A stretch of 64,000 bases of DNA from Microcoleus sp. AS-A8 (GCA_039962225.1 JAMPKV010000031.1:1-64000); one strand, 5' to 3'; positions 1 to 9,385 are shown, counted from the first letter of the stretch. Notes: generated by a model from the letters alone, not told the origin. Numbers and translations are program-made.

Positions 1-153
1 CCACACCCCATCATGACCATCCCCCAAACAGACTAATGGGTTAGTTAAGGGTTGGGAATTGACGTAATCAATCAAACTCTGGTTATCTCCGAAAAAAGCT
101 CCGTAGTACATACTCTGCAATCGCACAGGGATGCTCCCCCCCCTAAGCCTCAT
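1..153 (-). pseudogene. ISKra4-like transposase fragment, cut by the left edge
   Basis: A minus-strand reading frame runs off the left edge. From an ATG at 153 (another at 111) it contains residues close to AFFGDNQSLIDYVNSQPL followed by CLGDGHDGVW. From memory of the family, this combination (a 'NQ-LIDWVNQQPL' stretch, then 'GDGHDGIW' around a catalytic aspartate) is typical of cyanobacterial ISKra4-type DDE transposases. Going upstream, the frame reaches a stop near 192 and the residues before 111 do not resemble the expected preceding part of the transposase. The N-terminal half (some 200 or more residues in full-length members) is therefore missing here, which points to a truncated, probably inactive remnant. 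The rest of the gene lies outside the window, so an intact frameshifted copy cannot be fully excluded. Confidence 0.5.
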
Positions 154-394
154 CTCAAAGGGAGATTTCGTTCTTATCCTGAACTCTGCTTATGACTTAG
201 AAGCTATTGAAACAGGGAATACGAAAATTAAAACCACATAGAAGCGAAGTCAACCTTTTTGGCAAAAAACATTATTGTTTGCTCTAAAGGAAGACTGAGG
301 GTTTGCCACACCTTGAGGCGGGAGAAACCTTACTGTAAAAAAAGCCTGCCTTTTCTATCATGAGAGATACACTCACAGATTGAAGTAGCTTCTC

Positions 395-2272
395 GTGACG
401 ACCTCTGCTAAAACCCTGCCACTCGTCAAAGAGCCAGAACGCTTGGAAAAACGCCTCAAGGAGATTCCTACTGAACCTGGGGTGTATTTAATGCGGGATT
501 CGAGCGATCGCATCCTCTATATTGGTAAAGCGAAAAAATTGCGCGTGCGCGTTCGTTCTTATTTCCGCGAATCCCAAAAACTTAGCGATCGCATCGCCAT
601 GATGGTGCGGCAAATCGCTGAGATTGAGTTCATCGTTACCGATACTGAAGCCGAAGCTTTAGCATTAGAAGCCAATCTTGTCAAGCAGCATCAACCTTAC
701 TTCAACGTGCTGCTCAAAGATGACAAGAAATATCCTTATATTCTGATTACCTGGTCAGAGGAATATCCCCGGATTTTCATCACCCGTAACCGGCGCTTGG
801 CGAAGGAGAAAGATAAATACTACGGCCCCTTTGTCGATGCGGGTACACTTCGCACCACTCTGCGTCTAGCCAAACGACTCTTCCCCATGCGGCAACGTCC
901 ACAACCATTATTTAAAGACCGTCCCTGTCTCAACTATGATATGGGGCGTTGTCCGGGTGTGTGTCAACAGCTGATTACAGCCGAAGACTATCGTAAGACG
1001 ATCCAAAAGATTGCCATGGTATTTCAGGGACGAGCGGAGGAATTGATTGATATTTTATCCGAGACCATGAATCAAGCCGCTCAATCCTTGAACTTTGAAG
1101 CAGCCGCACGGATTCGCGACCAGATTGCCGGGATTCGGTCTTTAAGTGCTGACCAAAAAGTGTCCTTACCGGATGATACGGTTTCGCGGGATGCGATCGC
1201 ACTGGCCGCTAACGAGCAACATGCTTGTATTCAGCTATTCCAGATTCGGGCGGGTCGATTGGTGGGACGTTTGGGGTTTTTCGCTGATGCTCAATCAGGG
1301 ACATCGGGGGCAATTTTACAACGGGTATTAGAAGAACATTACCAAGCCGCAGACTCAGTGGAAATTCCCACAGAGATTTTGGTGCAGCATGAGTTACCCG
1401 AAGCGGAGATGTTGGCGGAATATCTGAGCGATCGCAAAGGTCGTAAAGTCACCCTTGTAGTGCCTCAGCGGCAAGTCAAAGCCGAACTGATTGAAATGGT
1501 AGAGCGCAATGCCAGATATGAACTAGAGCGCACCCAGAAATTGGCTGACCGCAACACTCAGGCCATGCAGGATTTAGCTGATATTATTGACCTGCCAGAC
1601 TTGCCGCACCGGATTGAAGGCTACGATATTTCTCATATTCAGGGTTCTAATGCCGTAGCCTCACAAGTCGTATTTATTGACGGTCAACCGGCGAAGCAGC
1701 ACTATCGCCATTACAAGATTAAAAACCCAGAAGTAAAAGCCGGTCATTCCGATGACTTTGCCAGCCTTGCTGAAGTCATCCGTCGCCGTTTTCGTAAGTA
1801 TGGAGACGACCCAAACTTACAGCGAGTGGGGAATCCTGATTGGCCGGATTTGGTGATGATTGATGGGGGTAAAGGTCAGCTTTCATCGGTTGTCGCCGTC
1901 TTGCAAGAAATGAATTTAATGGAAGATTTGCGTGTGGTGAGTTTAGCCAAGCAGCGAGAGGAAATCTTTCTACCGGGTGAGTCAACCCCATTGCCGACGG
2001 ATGCAGAACAACCAGGCGTGCAACTGTTGCGGCGTCTGCGGGATGAGGCGCATCGCTTTGCCGTGACGTTCCACCGACAACAACGGAGTGAGAAGTTACG
2101 TCATTCCCGGTTAGATGATATTCCGGGACTTGGTTTCCATCGGCAAAAACAACTGTTAGCGCATTTTCACTCGCTTGATTATATTCGGGAGGCAACGCCG
2201 CAAAAGTTAGCGGAAGTTTCAGGTATTGGGCCGCGTTTGGCGCAAGAGATTTACGATTATTTTCATCCGTAG
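395..2272 (+). CDS. uvrC: UvrABC excinuclease subunit C
   Basis: UvrC makes the 3' and 5' incisions around bulky DNA lesions in nucleotide excision repair, after UvrA and UvrB have located the damage. The 625-residue product has the full family layout. A GIY-YIG nuclease domain shows GVY at 29-31 and YIG at 42-44. A UVR motif that contacts UvrB lies around 210-250. The RNase H-like 5' nuclease domain has its GYDISHIQG signature near 409. Two helix-hairpin-helix motifs are at the C-terminus ([13 protein letters not shown] and [13 protein letters not shown]). Length is normal for UvrC. The start is a GTG; no strong Shine-Dalgarno precedes it, but the domain begins close after it. The next gene, a transposase, starts 38 bases downstream and is unrelated in function. 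Confidence 0.97.
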   Translation: MTTSAKTLPLVKEPERLEKRLKEIPTEPGVYLMRDSSDRILYIGKAKKLRVRVRSYFRESQKLSDRIAMMVRQIAEIEFIVTDTEAEALALEANLVKQHQPYFNVLLKDDKKYPYILITWSEEYPRIFITRNRRLAKEKDKYYGPFVDAGTLRTTLRLAKRLFPMRQRPQPLFKDRPCLNYDMGRCPGVCQQLITAEDYRKTIQKIAMVFQGRAEELIDILSETMNQAAQSLNFEAAARIRDQIAGIRSLSADQKVSLPDDTVSRDAIALAANEQHACIQLFQIRAGRLVGRLGFFADAQSGTSGAILQRVLEEHYQAADSVEIPTEILVQHELPEAEMLAEYLSDRKGRKVTLVVPQRQVKAELIEMVERNARYELERTQKLADRNTQAMQDLADIIDLPDLPHRIEGYDISHIQGSNAVASQVVFIDGQPAKQHYRHYKIKNPEVKAGHSDDFASLAEVIRRRFRKYGDDPNLQRVGNPDWPDLVMIDGGKGQLSSVVAVLQEMNLMEDLRVVSLAKQREEIFLPGESTPLPTDAEQPGVQLLRRLRDEAHRFAVTFHRQQRSEKLRHSRLDDIPGLGFHRQKQLLAHFHSLDYIREATPQKLAEVSGIGPRLAQEIYDYFHP

Positions 2273-2310
2273 TGCGATCGCGTGGAAGGGGTCGCATCTA
2301 AGGGGTAAAT

Positions 2311-2964
2311 ATGAACTATAACCCGGAAAAACATCATCGCCGCTCAATTCGTCTCAAAGGATATGACTATACACGGGAAGGTGCATACTATTTCACCATT
2401 TGTTGTCATCAAAGGCGATGTTTACTGGGAGAAATTCAGGCTGGTGTCATGCATCTAAATATTGTCGGTGCGACTGTTAAAGATGTATGGGAGAATTTAC
2501 CCCGTCATTTTCCGTTAATTGAATTGGATGCTTTTGTAGTCATGCCCAATCACGTACACGGAATTATCGTTATTACCGACAGCCCTGGTAACTCTAACTC
2601 TAACCGTAACAATAACAGTAACCCTAATTGTAGGGGCGAAGCATTCGTGCCAAAATGTAACAACACACCACAACAATCTTCATCCACGAATGCTTCGTCC
2701 TTTCCTGGATATAACGACACATCACCACCTCGCGGCACGCAATCCGGTTCAATAGGAGCAATTCTTCAAAATTTCAAATCAGTAGCAACACGCCGAGTTA
2801 ACCGCATAACTCGGAATTCAGGGACTTTATGGCAACGGAATTATCATGAAGAGATTATTCGTAATGAGAAAGCCTATGAAAACATCAGGCGGTACATTGT
2901 GGAAAATCCTCTAAGTTGGGATGAAGATGAGGAGAATCCTCTTAAATTTAAACCCGAATATTAG
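2311..2964 (+). CDS. REP-associated tyrosine transposase (RAYT, Y1_Tnp family)
   Basis: A single-domain HUH-type transposase relative of IS200/IS605 TnpA. RAYTs cut and join single-stranded REP hairpins and are domesticated rather than free IS elements. The 217-residue protein shows the hallmark beginning (RRSIRLKGYDYTREGAYYFTI in substance), the HUH metal site in MPNHVHGII, and the catalytic-tyrosine helix with the family ending (IRRYIVENPLSW). Between the HUH strand and the C-terminal helix is an insert of about 60 residues, low in complexity and rich in Asn and Ser. The DNA of this insert contains a 13-base perfect inverted repeat (see separate entry). A relative of the same repeat lies just downstream. 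The gene sits between uvrC and the TPR-CHAT gene. All catalytic landmarks are present, so it may be functional. Confidence 0.9.
   Translation: MNYNPEKHHRRSIRLKGYDYTREGAYYFTICCHQRRCLLGEIQAGVMHLNIVGATVKDVWENLPRHFPLIELDAFVVMPNHVHGIIVITDSPGNSNSNRNNNSNPNCRGEAFVPKCNNTPQQSSSTNASSFPGYNDTSPPRGTQSGSIGAILQNFKSVATRRVNRITRNSGTLWQRNYHEEIIRNEKAYENIRRYIVENPLSWDEDEENPLKFKPEY
2632..2701. repeat. REP-like inverted repeat inside the RAYT gene
   Basis: CGAAGCATTCGTG at 2637-2649 and its exact reverse complement at 2685-2697 form a 13-base-pair stem with a 35-base loop. Each arm is itself near-palindromic (CGAA-GCA-TTCG). It lies in the low-complexity insert of the transposase. AGGGCGAAGCATTCG recurs downstream of the gene at 2996. 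Confidence 0.75.
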
Positions 2965-2995
2965 AAGGATTGGGATTGATTGTTTTCCCGCAGAC

Positions 2996-3095
2996 AGGGC
3001 GAAGCATTCGCGTACAAAAATCTAGGACTTCCCGATAAGTTATTGGCGCAAATGCTGACGCTCGTTCCTCGCTACCGCTTCGCTAACGCCCCTAC
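2996..3095. repeat. REP-like repeats downstream of the RAYT gene
   Basis: AGGGCGAAGCATTCGCGTAC at 2996-3015 repeats the arm found inside the transposase gene. At about 3055-3095 a second GC-rich element (GACGCTCGTTCCTCGCTACC then GCTTCGCTAACGCCCC) faces it in the opposite orientation, so the two could pair as arms of an imperfect REP-type structure. This fills most of the 147-base gap before the CHAT gene. Confidence 0.55.
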
Positions 3096-3111
3096 ACCTT
3101 GATGACTGAAT

Positions 3112-6057
3112 ATGGACGAAGAACGCCGCAAAGCCTATCTGAATCTCATCAATGCGCTGCTGAATTGTCCCACTGGCGAGGAACCGCAGATTTTGAATGC
3201 CAACCAAGATTTGCTTGATGCTGGATTATTGCAAGCAATGGCACAGGTAGCAGAGTTTTTGGAGAAGAGGGGCGATCGCAACGCTGCTGATTTTTTAATC
3301 AATGTTGCCCGTCAGCTAGCTAAGGCACTGACATTGTCCTCATCAACCCCCTCTTCTTCCCCACTCCCTAATTCCGACTCTCAACTTGACTTCCTCTTGC
3401 AGGTATTGCAGGCAACCCTGGACAACATAGGTAACTTGGAAGCGGTGTATCCTCTTCTGCAAATGAACCTAGACAAGCTGGATGACAACTTTGCTCATCT
3501 GTTGCACCACTGGGCAACGGCTAATCTGTCTCAAGTAAAGCCAGAGGAAGCACAACGCATTGCGGAGGATATTGGGAATTTCAGCTTCCTAATTCAGCAG
3601 TTCCGATTGGGCAGCAAAGATAATAACTTGGAGATTGCCATTACAGGTCACGAGATTGCTGCCACAGTTTTTATCCGCGAAGCTTTTCCAGAAAAGTGGG
3701 CAAAGATTCAGAACAATCTGGGTGAAGCTTACCGTAACCGGATTCGCGGTGACAAGCCACAAAATATAGAAAAGGCAGTTGTGGTTCTCCAAGATGCCCT
3801 GCCATATATCCCCGAAGAATTTCCCGAATTAAGGGCAGCTATTCAAAACAATCTGGGTCTTGCCTACAGAGATCAAGAGCAGATTGAGCAAGCGATCGCA
3901 GTTCACAAGGAAGCCCTGAACTTCTATAGCTCTAAGGGGTTGTCTGAACAATGGGCAGACACGCAAAACTATCTGGGCATTGCCTACAGCGACCAAGAGC
4001 AGATTGACGAGGCAATCGCAGCTTACGAAAAGGCTCTAACAGTCCGTAGCCGTGGGACAGAAAAATGGACAGAAACCCAAAACAACCTGGCAATTGTATA
4101 CCGCAAAAAAGGGCAGATTACTCAGGCGATTGCAATCTACCAAGACAACCTAAAAGTTTACACCCGCGAGGAGTTTCAAGAAACATGGGCTAGAACCCAA
4201 TACAATCTGGGTCATGCTTACACAGAGGAAGGATGGGTTGATAATGCGAGTGCGTCTTACCAATTAGCTCTAGAAGTTTTCACACCCACCGCTTTTCCCA
4301 TCGAATGCTTCTACTCTGGAAAAAGCCTGGGCGACATGGCTTTTAACGCTGGACGTTGGGAAGAAGCCATTAAGGGGTATGGCGTTGCTATTGAAGCCGT
4401 CGAGCTGCGCCGCGCTTGGGCTAGTACTGATACTCGGCGTCAAGAGATTCAGACAGAAGCGATGGATGCCTACGTCAGAATTGTGCAAGCCTACATTAAA
4501 ATCAACCAACCTGAGAAAGCGATTGAGTACGTCGAGCGCAGCAAAGCCCGCAACTTGGTAGACCTCTTGGCTAATCGCGACCTCTGCCCCAGAGGCGCTT
4601 CAGAAAGTGACTGCAATCAACTGAAGCACCTGCGTCGGGAAATCACTGCCAAACAGCGGCAGATGGAGAGTATGCAACAGAATGTCGCCTTTGGCATCGG
4701 TGAAGATAGCCCACTCTTGAACCGTGACTACGAATTGCAGGAAGAACTAAATCAGTTGCAGCAACAACTCAATGAGTTGCTGGATCGATTCAAGACTATA
4801 GAACCCAGCTTCAGCTTGACTCAACGGGTTGAAATCATCTCCTTTGAGAAGATTCAGACATTGCTACCCAATGACAAAACTGCCCTCATTGAGTGGTACA
4901 TCCTGGATGAAACCTTAACCTTCCTCACTTTTATCATCACCCGCCACAACCCTGGTATCAGCGTCTGGCAATCTTCTCCAGAAGATGGTCAAGCCTTTGT
5001 TGAGTGGCTCCATGAGTATTTGCATTACTACGAGCAATCCTCAAAAATACATTGGAAAGATAACTTAGAGTCTTGTCTCTACCGCCTTGCTGAAATCCTG
5101 CATTTGGAGGAAGTTCTCACTCACATACCAGATGGCTGTGACAGGGTGATTCTGATTCCCCATTTCTTACTGCACCTGCTTCCCCTTCACGCTTTGCCTT
5201 TGCCTAACCAAAAGGACAAGTGCCTCTTAGACAAATTCCCCCAAGGCGTCCGCTATGCCCCTAGCTGCCAGCTATTACAACTAACTGAAAAACAAGAACG
5301 CCCTGACTTCAGCTACCTCTTTGGAATTCAAAACCCCACTCAAGACCTGACCTATGCCAATTTAGAGCTTCAAATCGTGCGTCGTTTCTTTGAGCCTGCC
5401 TATGTTCTCATTGAAAAAAATGCGAAAAAAGATGCTTTCAGCACCATCCCCCACACACAACATCTGCGTGCTGCCCATTGCGTTCACTTCTCTTGTCACG
5501 GCAAGTTTAACTTTAAATCGCCTGTAAAATCAGCGCTGCTCTTAGCTGACGAGGAACCCCTCACTCTAGGGGAAATCTTTGGTCTCGATCTCAGCCAATG
5601 CCGCCTTGTCACCCTCTCTGCCTGCGAAACTGGCATAAATAGCCCCAACGGTCTCAGCGATCAGTATGTTGGCTTGCCCAGCGGCTTTCTATATGCTGGT
5701 GCCCTTAGTGTCGTCAGCAGCCTTTGGCTAGCGAATGACTTCTCAACCTGCTTCTTGATGATCAAGTTTTATGAAAATCTCAGAAACTTTCCCAAACTAG
5801 AGGCGGGAGAGGTTGCCATTGCCCTCAATCAAGCTCAGATATGGCTGCGAGATTTGACCAGTGAGGAGTTTGAAGCAGTCTTTACCAAATACCAACTGCA
5901 AATTGATGAAATTCTTGCCCAGCTACCCAAAGGCGATCGCTTTGAATTTCAGGACTCTCTTGACCAAGCTCGAAGGAAAATTCAGGCTCCCGATCGCCAG
6001 CCAAAACCCTTTGCTAATCCTTACTATTGGGCTGCTTTCACAGCTACAGGAGTTTAG
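3112..6057 (+). CDS. TPR-CHAT protein (caspase-like peptidase with tetratricopeptide repeats)
   Basis: A 981-residue cytoplasmic protein in three parts. Residues 1-75 form a helical segment (QAYLNLINALLNCP-like) that, from memory, recurs at the N-terminus of other large cyanobacterial proteins and looks like a shared adaptor. Residues about 190-490 are TPR repeats of the NNLGLAYRDQEQIEQAIAVH type, followed by a coiled stretch (500-560). The C-terminal CHAT domain (about 690-981) has the caspase-type dyad: His796 in HFSCHG and Cys838 in SACETG, and ends in NPYYWAAFTATG. CHAT proteins are clan CD cysteine peptidases; some are controlled by TPR partners or by defence complexes. Here TPR and CHAT are fused, so the TPRs probably sense a ligand or substrate. 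No CRISPR genes are near. Its 3' end overlaps the convergent PIN gene by 4 bases. The substrate is unknown. Confidence 0.9.
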   Translation: MDEERRKAYLNLINALLNCPTGEEPQILNANQDLLDAGLLQAMAQVAEFLEKRGDRNAADFLINVARQLAKALTLSSSTPSSSPLPNSDSQLDFLLQVLQATLDNIGNLEAVYPLLQMNLDKLDDNFAHLLHHWATANLSQVKPEEAQRIAEDIGNFSFLIQQFRLGSKDNNLEIAITGHEIAATVFIREAFPEKWAKIQNNLGEAYRNRIRGDKPQNIEKAVVVLQDALPYIPEEFPELRAAIQNNLGLAYRDQEQIEQAIAVHKEALNFYSSKGLSEQWADTQNYLGIAYSDQEQIDEAIAAYEKALTVRSRGTEKWTETQNNLAIVYRKKGQITQAIAIYQDNLKVYTREEFQETWARTQYNLGHAYTEEGWVDNASASYQLALEVFTPTAFPIECFYSGKSLGDMAFNAGRWEEAIKGYGVAIEAVELRRAWASTDTRRQEIQTEAMDAYVRIVQAYIKINQPEKAIEYVERSKARNLVDLLANRDLCPRGASESDCNQLKHLRREITAKQRQMESMQQNVAFGIGEDSPLLNRDYELQEELNQLQQQLNELLDRFKTIEPSFSLTQRVEIISFEKIQTLLPNDKTALIEWYILDETLTFLTFIITRHNPGISVWQSSPEDGQAFVEWLHEYLHYYEQSSKIHWKDNLESCLYRLAEILHLEEVLTHIPDGCDRVILIPHFLLHLLPLHALPLPNQKDKCLLDKFPQGVRYAPSCQLLQLTEKQERPDFSYLFGIQNPTQDLTYANLELQIVRRFFEPAYVLIEKNAKKDAFSTIPHTQHLRAAHCVHFSCHGKFNFKSPVKSALLLADEEPLTLGEIFGLDLSQCRLVTLSACETGINSPNGLSDQYVGLPSGFLYAGALSVVSSLWLANDFSTCFLMIKFYENLRNFPKLEAGEVAIALNQAQIWLRDLTSEEFEAVFTKYQLQIDEILAQLPKGDRFEFQDSLDQARRKIQAPDRQPKPFANPYYWAAFTATGV

Positions 6058-6452
6058 TCGAGGATTTCAGCAGGTGTTCTTCTACCTTCTGGTGTGCGGT
6101 TGAAGTCATTGTCAAAACTCACCAGTATCAGATTATGTCTCTGGGCAGCTACGTACTGGTAAGCATCATCAAAATCTAGATTGAACTGATTGATTGCTGC
6201 CACTAAGTTAGGCGTGTCTTGAGGCTCCAAACGAACTAGCCCCACAGCACCATCGGTAAAAACATCCCGAACAAAGTCTAGCAGCACATTAAATCTATTT
6301 CGCCTTGTCAGCAATATCCCAATCGAATTAAAAGAAAAATCGGTAATAAAGAGATTTTCTGTAGGAGTTTGGGTAAGAAATTGAACGGCTTCTTCTGCCC
6401 TCTCTTGCTGCAACAGGGGTTCAAGCCAAACATTCGTATCCACTAGATACAT
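6054..6452 (-). CDS. PIN-domain protein, probable toxin-type ribonuclease
   Basis: PIN domains are Mg-dependent ribonucleases, most often the toxin of a toxin-antitoxin pair. The 132-residue product has acidic residues at the expected places: Asp5 in LVDTNVWLE, Asp38 in FITDFSF, Asp95-Asp96 in LDFDDAYQY and Asp114/Asp116 in SFDNDF. The classical second-helix glutamate is not obvious; Asp38 may replace it, as in what I recall of this PIN subgroup in cyanobacteria and archaea. It starts 4 bases after the stop of an upstream gene (6457-6954) on the same strand, so the two are almost certainly co-transcribed and translationally linked. Its end overlaps the CHAT gene tail-to-tail. Toxin function is an inference from family and gene pairing. 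Confidence 0.8.
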   Translation of the reverse strand: MYLVDTNVWLEPLLQQERAEEAVQFLTQTPTENLFITDFSFNSIGILLTRRNRFNVLLDFVRDVFTDGAVGLVRLEPQDTPNLVAAINQFNLDFDDAYQYVAAQRHNLILVSFDNDFNRTPEGRRTPAEILD

Positions 6453-6456
6453 ATAA

Positions 6457-6954
6457 TTACTCGTTAATCCATCCTTCTAAGGATTGTTTTTGGAGTTCCA
6501 GAGAGGTATATTGCTCCTTTAAATCCGCTAGACCCCCTGCCCAATCCAGACGCAGAAACTTGCTTTTTTGACTCTCTAATACTGAGTCAGGAGACTTACA
6601 AAAATTCTTCATGCCTACTTTGGCAATGTATAGAGCAATTGGGGTTTCTAGCGCAACCAAGAAAGGCTGGCTACTCGCCGCTAGACTGTTCTTCACCGCT
6701 TCTAGCAGTTCCGGTAATAAGTTATCCTTAAAGTCTTCTTCACAAATAACCTGACGGCACTGCTGTAATCCCTGCTCTAGCCAATTTGAAACAAACCTAT
6801 CGTCTTCCGCCCCTGCCCTACGTGCTAGCACGCGAGACGCACGTTTCAAATCTCCCTCACAAGCCTCAATGACATTAAGCGTTGCGATCGCCTCCGGATA
6901 CTCCGCCAATTGAGAGCGAAACTTCTCAATTTCTGCTGGTGTAACTGTAGTCAT
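6457..6954 (-). CDS. Unknown protein paired with PIN gene (candidate antitoxin)
   Basis: I do not recognise this 165-residue family. It looks soluble and mostly helical, with a charged N-terminal half (TPAEIEKFRSQLAEYPEAIA), a central segment rich in Leu and Ala, and no signal peptide or membrane segment. It lies directly upstream of the PIN gene with only 4 bases between stop and start, the order expected of an antitoxin before its toxin. It is longer than most PIN antitoxins (usually 70-100 residues) and shows no clear ribbon-helix-helix, AbrB or Phd-type motif, so it may be a new antitoxin type or an unrelated co-transcribed protein. The start is an ATG shortly after a non-coding gap of about 94 bases to the next gene. 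Confidence 0.6.
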   Translation of the reverse strand: MTTVTPAEIEKFRSQLAEYPEAIATLNVIEACEGDLKRASRVLARRAGAEDDRFVSNWLEQGLQQCRQVICEEDFKDNLLPELLEAVKNSLAASSQPFLVALETPIALYIAKVGMKNFCKSPDSVLESQKSKFLRLDWAGGLADLKEQYTSLELQKQSLEGWINE

Positions 6955-7048
6955 AAAGCTTTCCCTAGAATTAACCTATTCGTGCTTGATGCCAACAGCG
7001 TAACATTCCTGATTTCAATCAGTTTTAACTCATAACTGGTCAAAAGAT

Positions 7049-7249
7049 TTAATCATCTGGGAACTGCCAGCACGAAATACGTTCCACATCAGAACTGCCG
7101 CAGCTACAGACAGCATCAAACGAGGAGTCAACCCATTCGGCACCACAGGTGCGACAGTGGCAAAAAATATTGTTGTGGTTAGCTACCTCAATTTTTTGCC
7201 GCCATTCGCCAAATTCGGAGATGTCTTGTTCAGAGAAACTTTCTGACAT
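7049..7249 (-). CDS. Small zinc-ribbon protein
   Basis: A 66-residue protein with Cys pairs spaced as CHCRTC and CSCGSS, which could hold one zinc as a small ribbon. The N-terminus is acidic (MSESFSEQDISEF) and the C-terminus ends in Trp and acidic residues (CWQFPDD). I do not know a named family. Small ribbons of this type often bind nucleic acid or a protein partner, but nothing here shows which. It stands alone between the unknown PIN partner and the exported protein, all on the minus strand. Confidence 0.55.
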   Translation of the reverse strand: MSESFSEQDISEFGEWRQKIEVANHNNIFCHCRTCGAEWVDSSFDAVCSCGSSDVERISCWQFPDD

Positions 7250-7269
7250 TTGATGTTTCTTAACGCCCC

Positions 7270-7884
7270 CTAGCGCCGGAACGGGCCAGGATTGAGCAGC
7301 CGAACTTCACTGATTTTGATGATGTAGGGGTCGAAGTTGTTCTTATTGTAAGAACCGACCCACACTTTATAAATCCCCGCCTGCCACTGACCCGCAATCC
7401 CAGGATTTTTGCCCTGGAAGTCATCGTTACACCAAGTCCCACCCGGCCCACTAATGACGATAATGGTGTCCTTAGGACTTTCGACTTGCAGACTCAGGTA
7501 GTTGAAAAAGGCTTTCAGATTGATGGTATGGTTCGGCGATTCATCCACAAAACCCACACACGGACCCGTTGGCGTTTCTTTACGACCAGCCACCTGAGTC
7601 GCCGGTACCGAACCGCCACTGATGCCCCGAAGCACCATAGGCTCTGGGGAAAACTTGGGTCCAATCGTAACGTTCTCGAACATCGTCGGGGAGCGGGCTG
7701 GCTGGGCTTGGGTTTTAGTGCTAATCCAGACACTGGGGATCATTCCCAGCACCAAGCAAGCCGTTAGGCTGAGTGGGGTTACCCAGCGAGAAGTTCTGAC
7801 AAATTTGGTGCCTCGTTGCTTCACTGGTTTGTGTATTCTAACGGCTATGAACGGCTTTAATGTACGCAGTGACGAGGATATCAC
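7270..7884 (-). CDS. Conserved exported protein of unknown function
   Basis: A 204-residue protein. After a basic N-terminus (HKPVKQRGTKFVRTSRW) comes a hydrophobic segment (LSLTACLVLGMIPSVWI) and an Ala-Gln-Ala type cleavage site, so it is probably exported through Sec or held as a signal anchor. The mature part has two conserved-looking cysteines (TGPCVGFVDES and GGTWCNDDF) that may form a disulfide, and a motif around VISGPGGTWC and GQWQAGIYKVWVGSY. That pattern resembles a beta-sandwich seen in other secreted cyanobacterial proteins, similar to pre-peptidase C-terminal modules. No enzyme motif was found. The minus-strand neighbours show no obvious link. Confidence 0.7.
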   Translation of the reverse strand: MISSSLRTLKPFIAVRIHKPVKQRGTKFVRTSRWVTPLSLTACLVLGMIPSVWISTKTQAQPARSPTMFENVTIGPKFSPEPMVLRGISGGSVPATQVAGRKETPTGPCVGFVDESPNHTINLKAFFNYLSLQVESPKDTIIVISGPGGTWCNDDFQGKNPGIAGQWQAGIYKVWVGSYNKNNFDPYIIKISEVRLLNPGPFRR

Positions 7885-7936
7885 CGTTTGGTTCCAACCA
7901 GCCTATGGCTCAAGCGTGAAGGTCATGCACCACTGT

Positions 7937-9385
7937 TCAGGCGGCCTGAGCTAATGCCTGTTGCAAGCGGGCTTTAGCGTGTCCCTGCTGGTGGAGCAGA
8001 ACCCAAGACTGGATGAGGTCAGGGCCATTCACGTCACCCGTAAGCGCCGCACGCAGCGATCGCATCACCAATCCTTTCTTCACGTTCTTCTCTTTCGTTA
8101 CCGTTTTAATAATCTCCTGAGCCTGCTCAGCCGTCAATTCCGGGTAATTACCAAGAGTATCAAGGATGGCTTGCACCACTTCAGCTGCACCCTCTTTTTT
8201 CATTTGGTCAATCGCCTCAGCCGTCAACTCCACTGACTCTGTAAACAGCATCCGACTCATATCCACCGCCTCCGGTAAGCGCGACAGACTCGGCCCAATC
8301 ACCGCCGCTAACTGTTCTAACCAAGCCCGATCGCCAACTGGGTCAAATTCAAATCCAGCGTTTTGCCAATAAGGAATCAGCAGATCCACAAGCTGAGAGA
8401 CTGGCATCGGGTGGAGATATTGACTATTAATCCAATCCAGCTTCGCCCAGTCAAACTTTGCCCCTGCCTTGTTGACACGCTCAAAGCTAAAGGCTTGTGC
8501 CGCTTGCTCCAAGGTAAAGATTTCCTGAGTCGAGTCCGGTGGCGACCAACCCAGCAACGTCATGTAATTCACAAGCGCTTCTGCCGTGAATCCCATGTCT
8601 TTGAAGTCCGAGATGGAAGTGACGCCATCCCGTTTCGAGAGCTTGGCTCCCTTCTCGTTCAAAATTAAAGGTGTATGAGCAAACTCCGGCACGGCTCCCC
8701 CCAACGCTTCATAAAGCAAAATTTGTTTAGGGGTATTGGAAATGTGGTCTTCGCCTCGGATGACCTGGGTAATCTTCATATCAATGTCATCCACAACTAC
8801 TGCCAAATTGTAGAGTGGCTGACCGATTTCGCCTTGCTTAGAGGCTCTAGCAATCACCATATCACCGCCCAAGTCGCGGCCTTTCCAGGTGAGTTTACCG
8901 CGCACTAAGTCGTTCCAGACAATTTCCCGGTCATCTTCAATCTTGAAGCGAATCACCGGCTGTCGCCCTTCGGCTTCAAATGCCGAGCGTTGCTCTGGGG
9001 TTAGGTTACGATGGCGGTTGTCATAGCGGGGGGCTTCTTTCCGGGCTTTTTGGGCTTCCCGCAAGGCATTGAGTTCGGCTTCTGTGGTGTAGCAGTAATA
9101 AGCCAAGCCTTGAGCCAAAAGCGTTTGAATTGCACCCCGATAAAGGTCAAGACGTTTGGATTGGAACAATGGGCCTTCATCCCAAGTTAATCCCAGCCAG
9201 GTAAGACCATCGAGGATATTTTGGGTATATTCAGGGCGCGATCGCTCCAAGTCCGTGTCTTCAATGCGTAAAATAAACTGACCGCCATGATGACGGGCAT
9301 ATAGCCAGTTAAAAACGGCTGTTCTTGCTGTACCGATGTGTAAGTTTCCCGTTGGACTGGGAGCAATCCGGACTCTAACAGTCAC
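7937..9385 (-). CDS. gltX: Glutamyl-tRNA synthetase
   Basis: Charges tRNA-Glu with glutamate. In cyanobacteria the enzyme is usually non-discriminating and also makes Glu-tRNA-Gln for the amidotransferase; Glu-tRNA also feeds tetrapyrrole synthesis. The 482-residue sequence has the class I signatures: HIGT at 16-19 within [12 protein letters not shown] and KLSKR at 248-252 in place of KMSKS. The catalytic domain occupies about 1-310 and an alpha-helical anticodon-binding domain follows to the end. Length is normal for bacterial GluRS. The start is GTG immediately before [11 protein letters not shown], matching family N-termini. It is monocistronic: the gap upstream to the next gene is about 120 bases. 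Confidence 0.97.
   Translation of the reverse strand: MTVRVRIAPSPTGNLHIGTARTAVFNWLYARHHGGQFILRIEDTDLERSRPEYTQNILDGLTWLGLTWDEGPLFQSKRLDLYRGAIQTLLAQGLAYYCYTTEAELNALREAQKARKEAPRYDNRHRNLTPEQRSAFEAEGRQPVIRFKIEDDREIVWNDLVRGKLTWKGRDLGGDMVIARASKQGEIGQPLYNLAVVVDDIDMKITQVIRGEDHISNTPKQILLYEALGGAVPEFAHTPLILNEKGAKLSKRDGVTSISDFKDMGFTAEALVNYMTLLGWSPPDSTQEIFTLEQAAQAFSFERVNKAGAKFDWAKLDWINSQYLHPMPVSQLVDLLIPYWQNAGFEFDPVGDRAWLEQLAAVIGPSLSRLPEAVDMSRMLFTESVELTAEAIDQMKKEGAAEVVQAILDTLGNYPELTAEQAQEIIKTVTKEKNVKKGLVMRSLRAALTGDVNGPDLIQSWVLLHQQGHAKARLQQALAQAA

Noticed and set aside
1776-2297. A 173-codon open frame antisense to the end of uvrC
   Set aside because: It overlaps a certain gene fully, has no family features and no ribosome site.
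7049-7884. Zinc-ribbon and exported protein as part of the PIN module
   Set aside because: A gap of about 94 bases separates them from the PIN partner and one product is exported, so a joint role is not supported.
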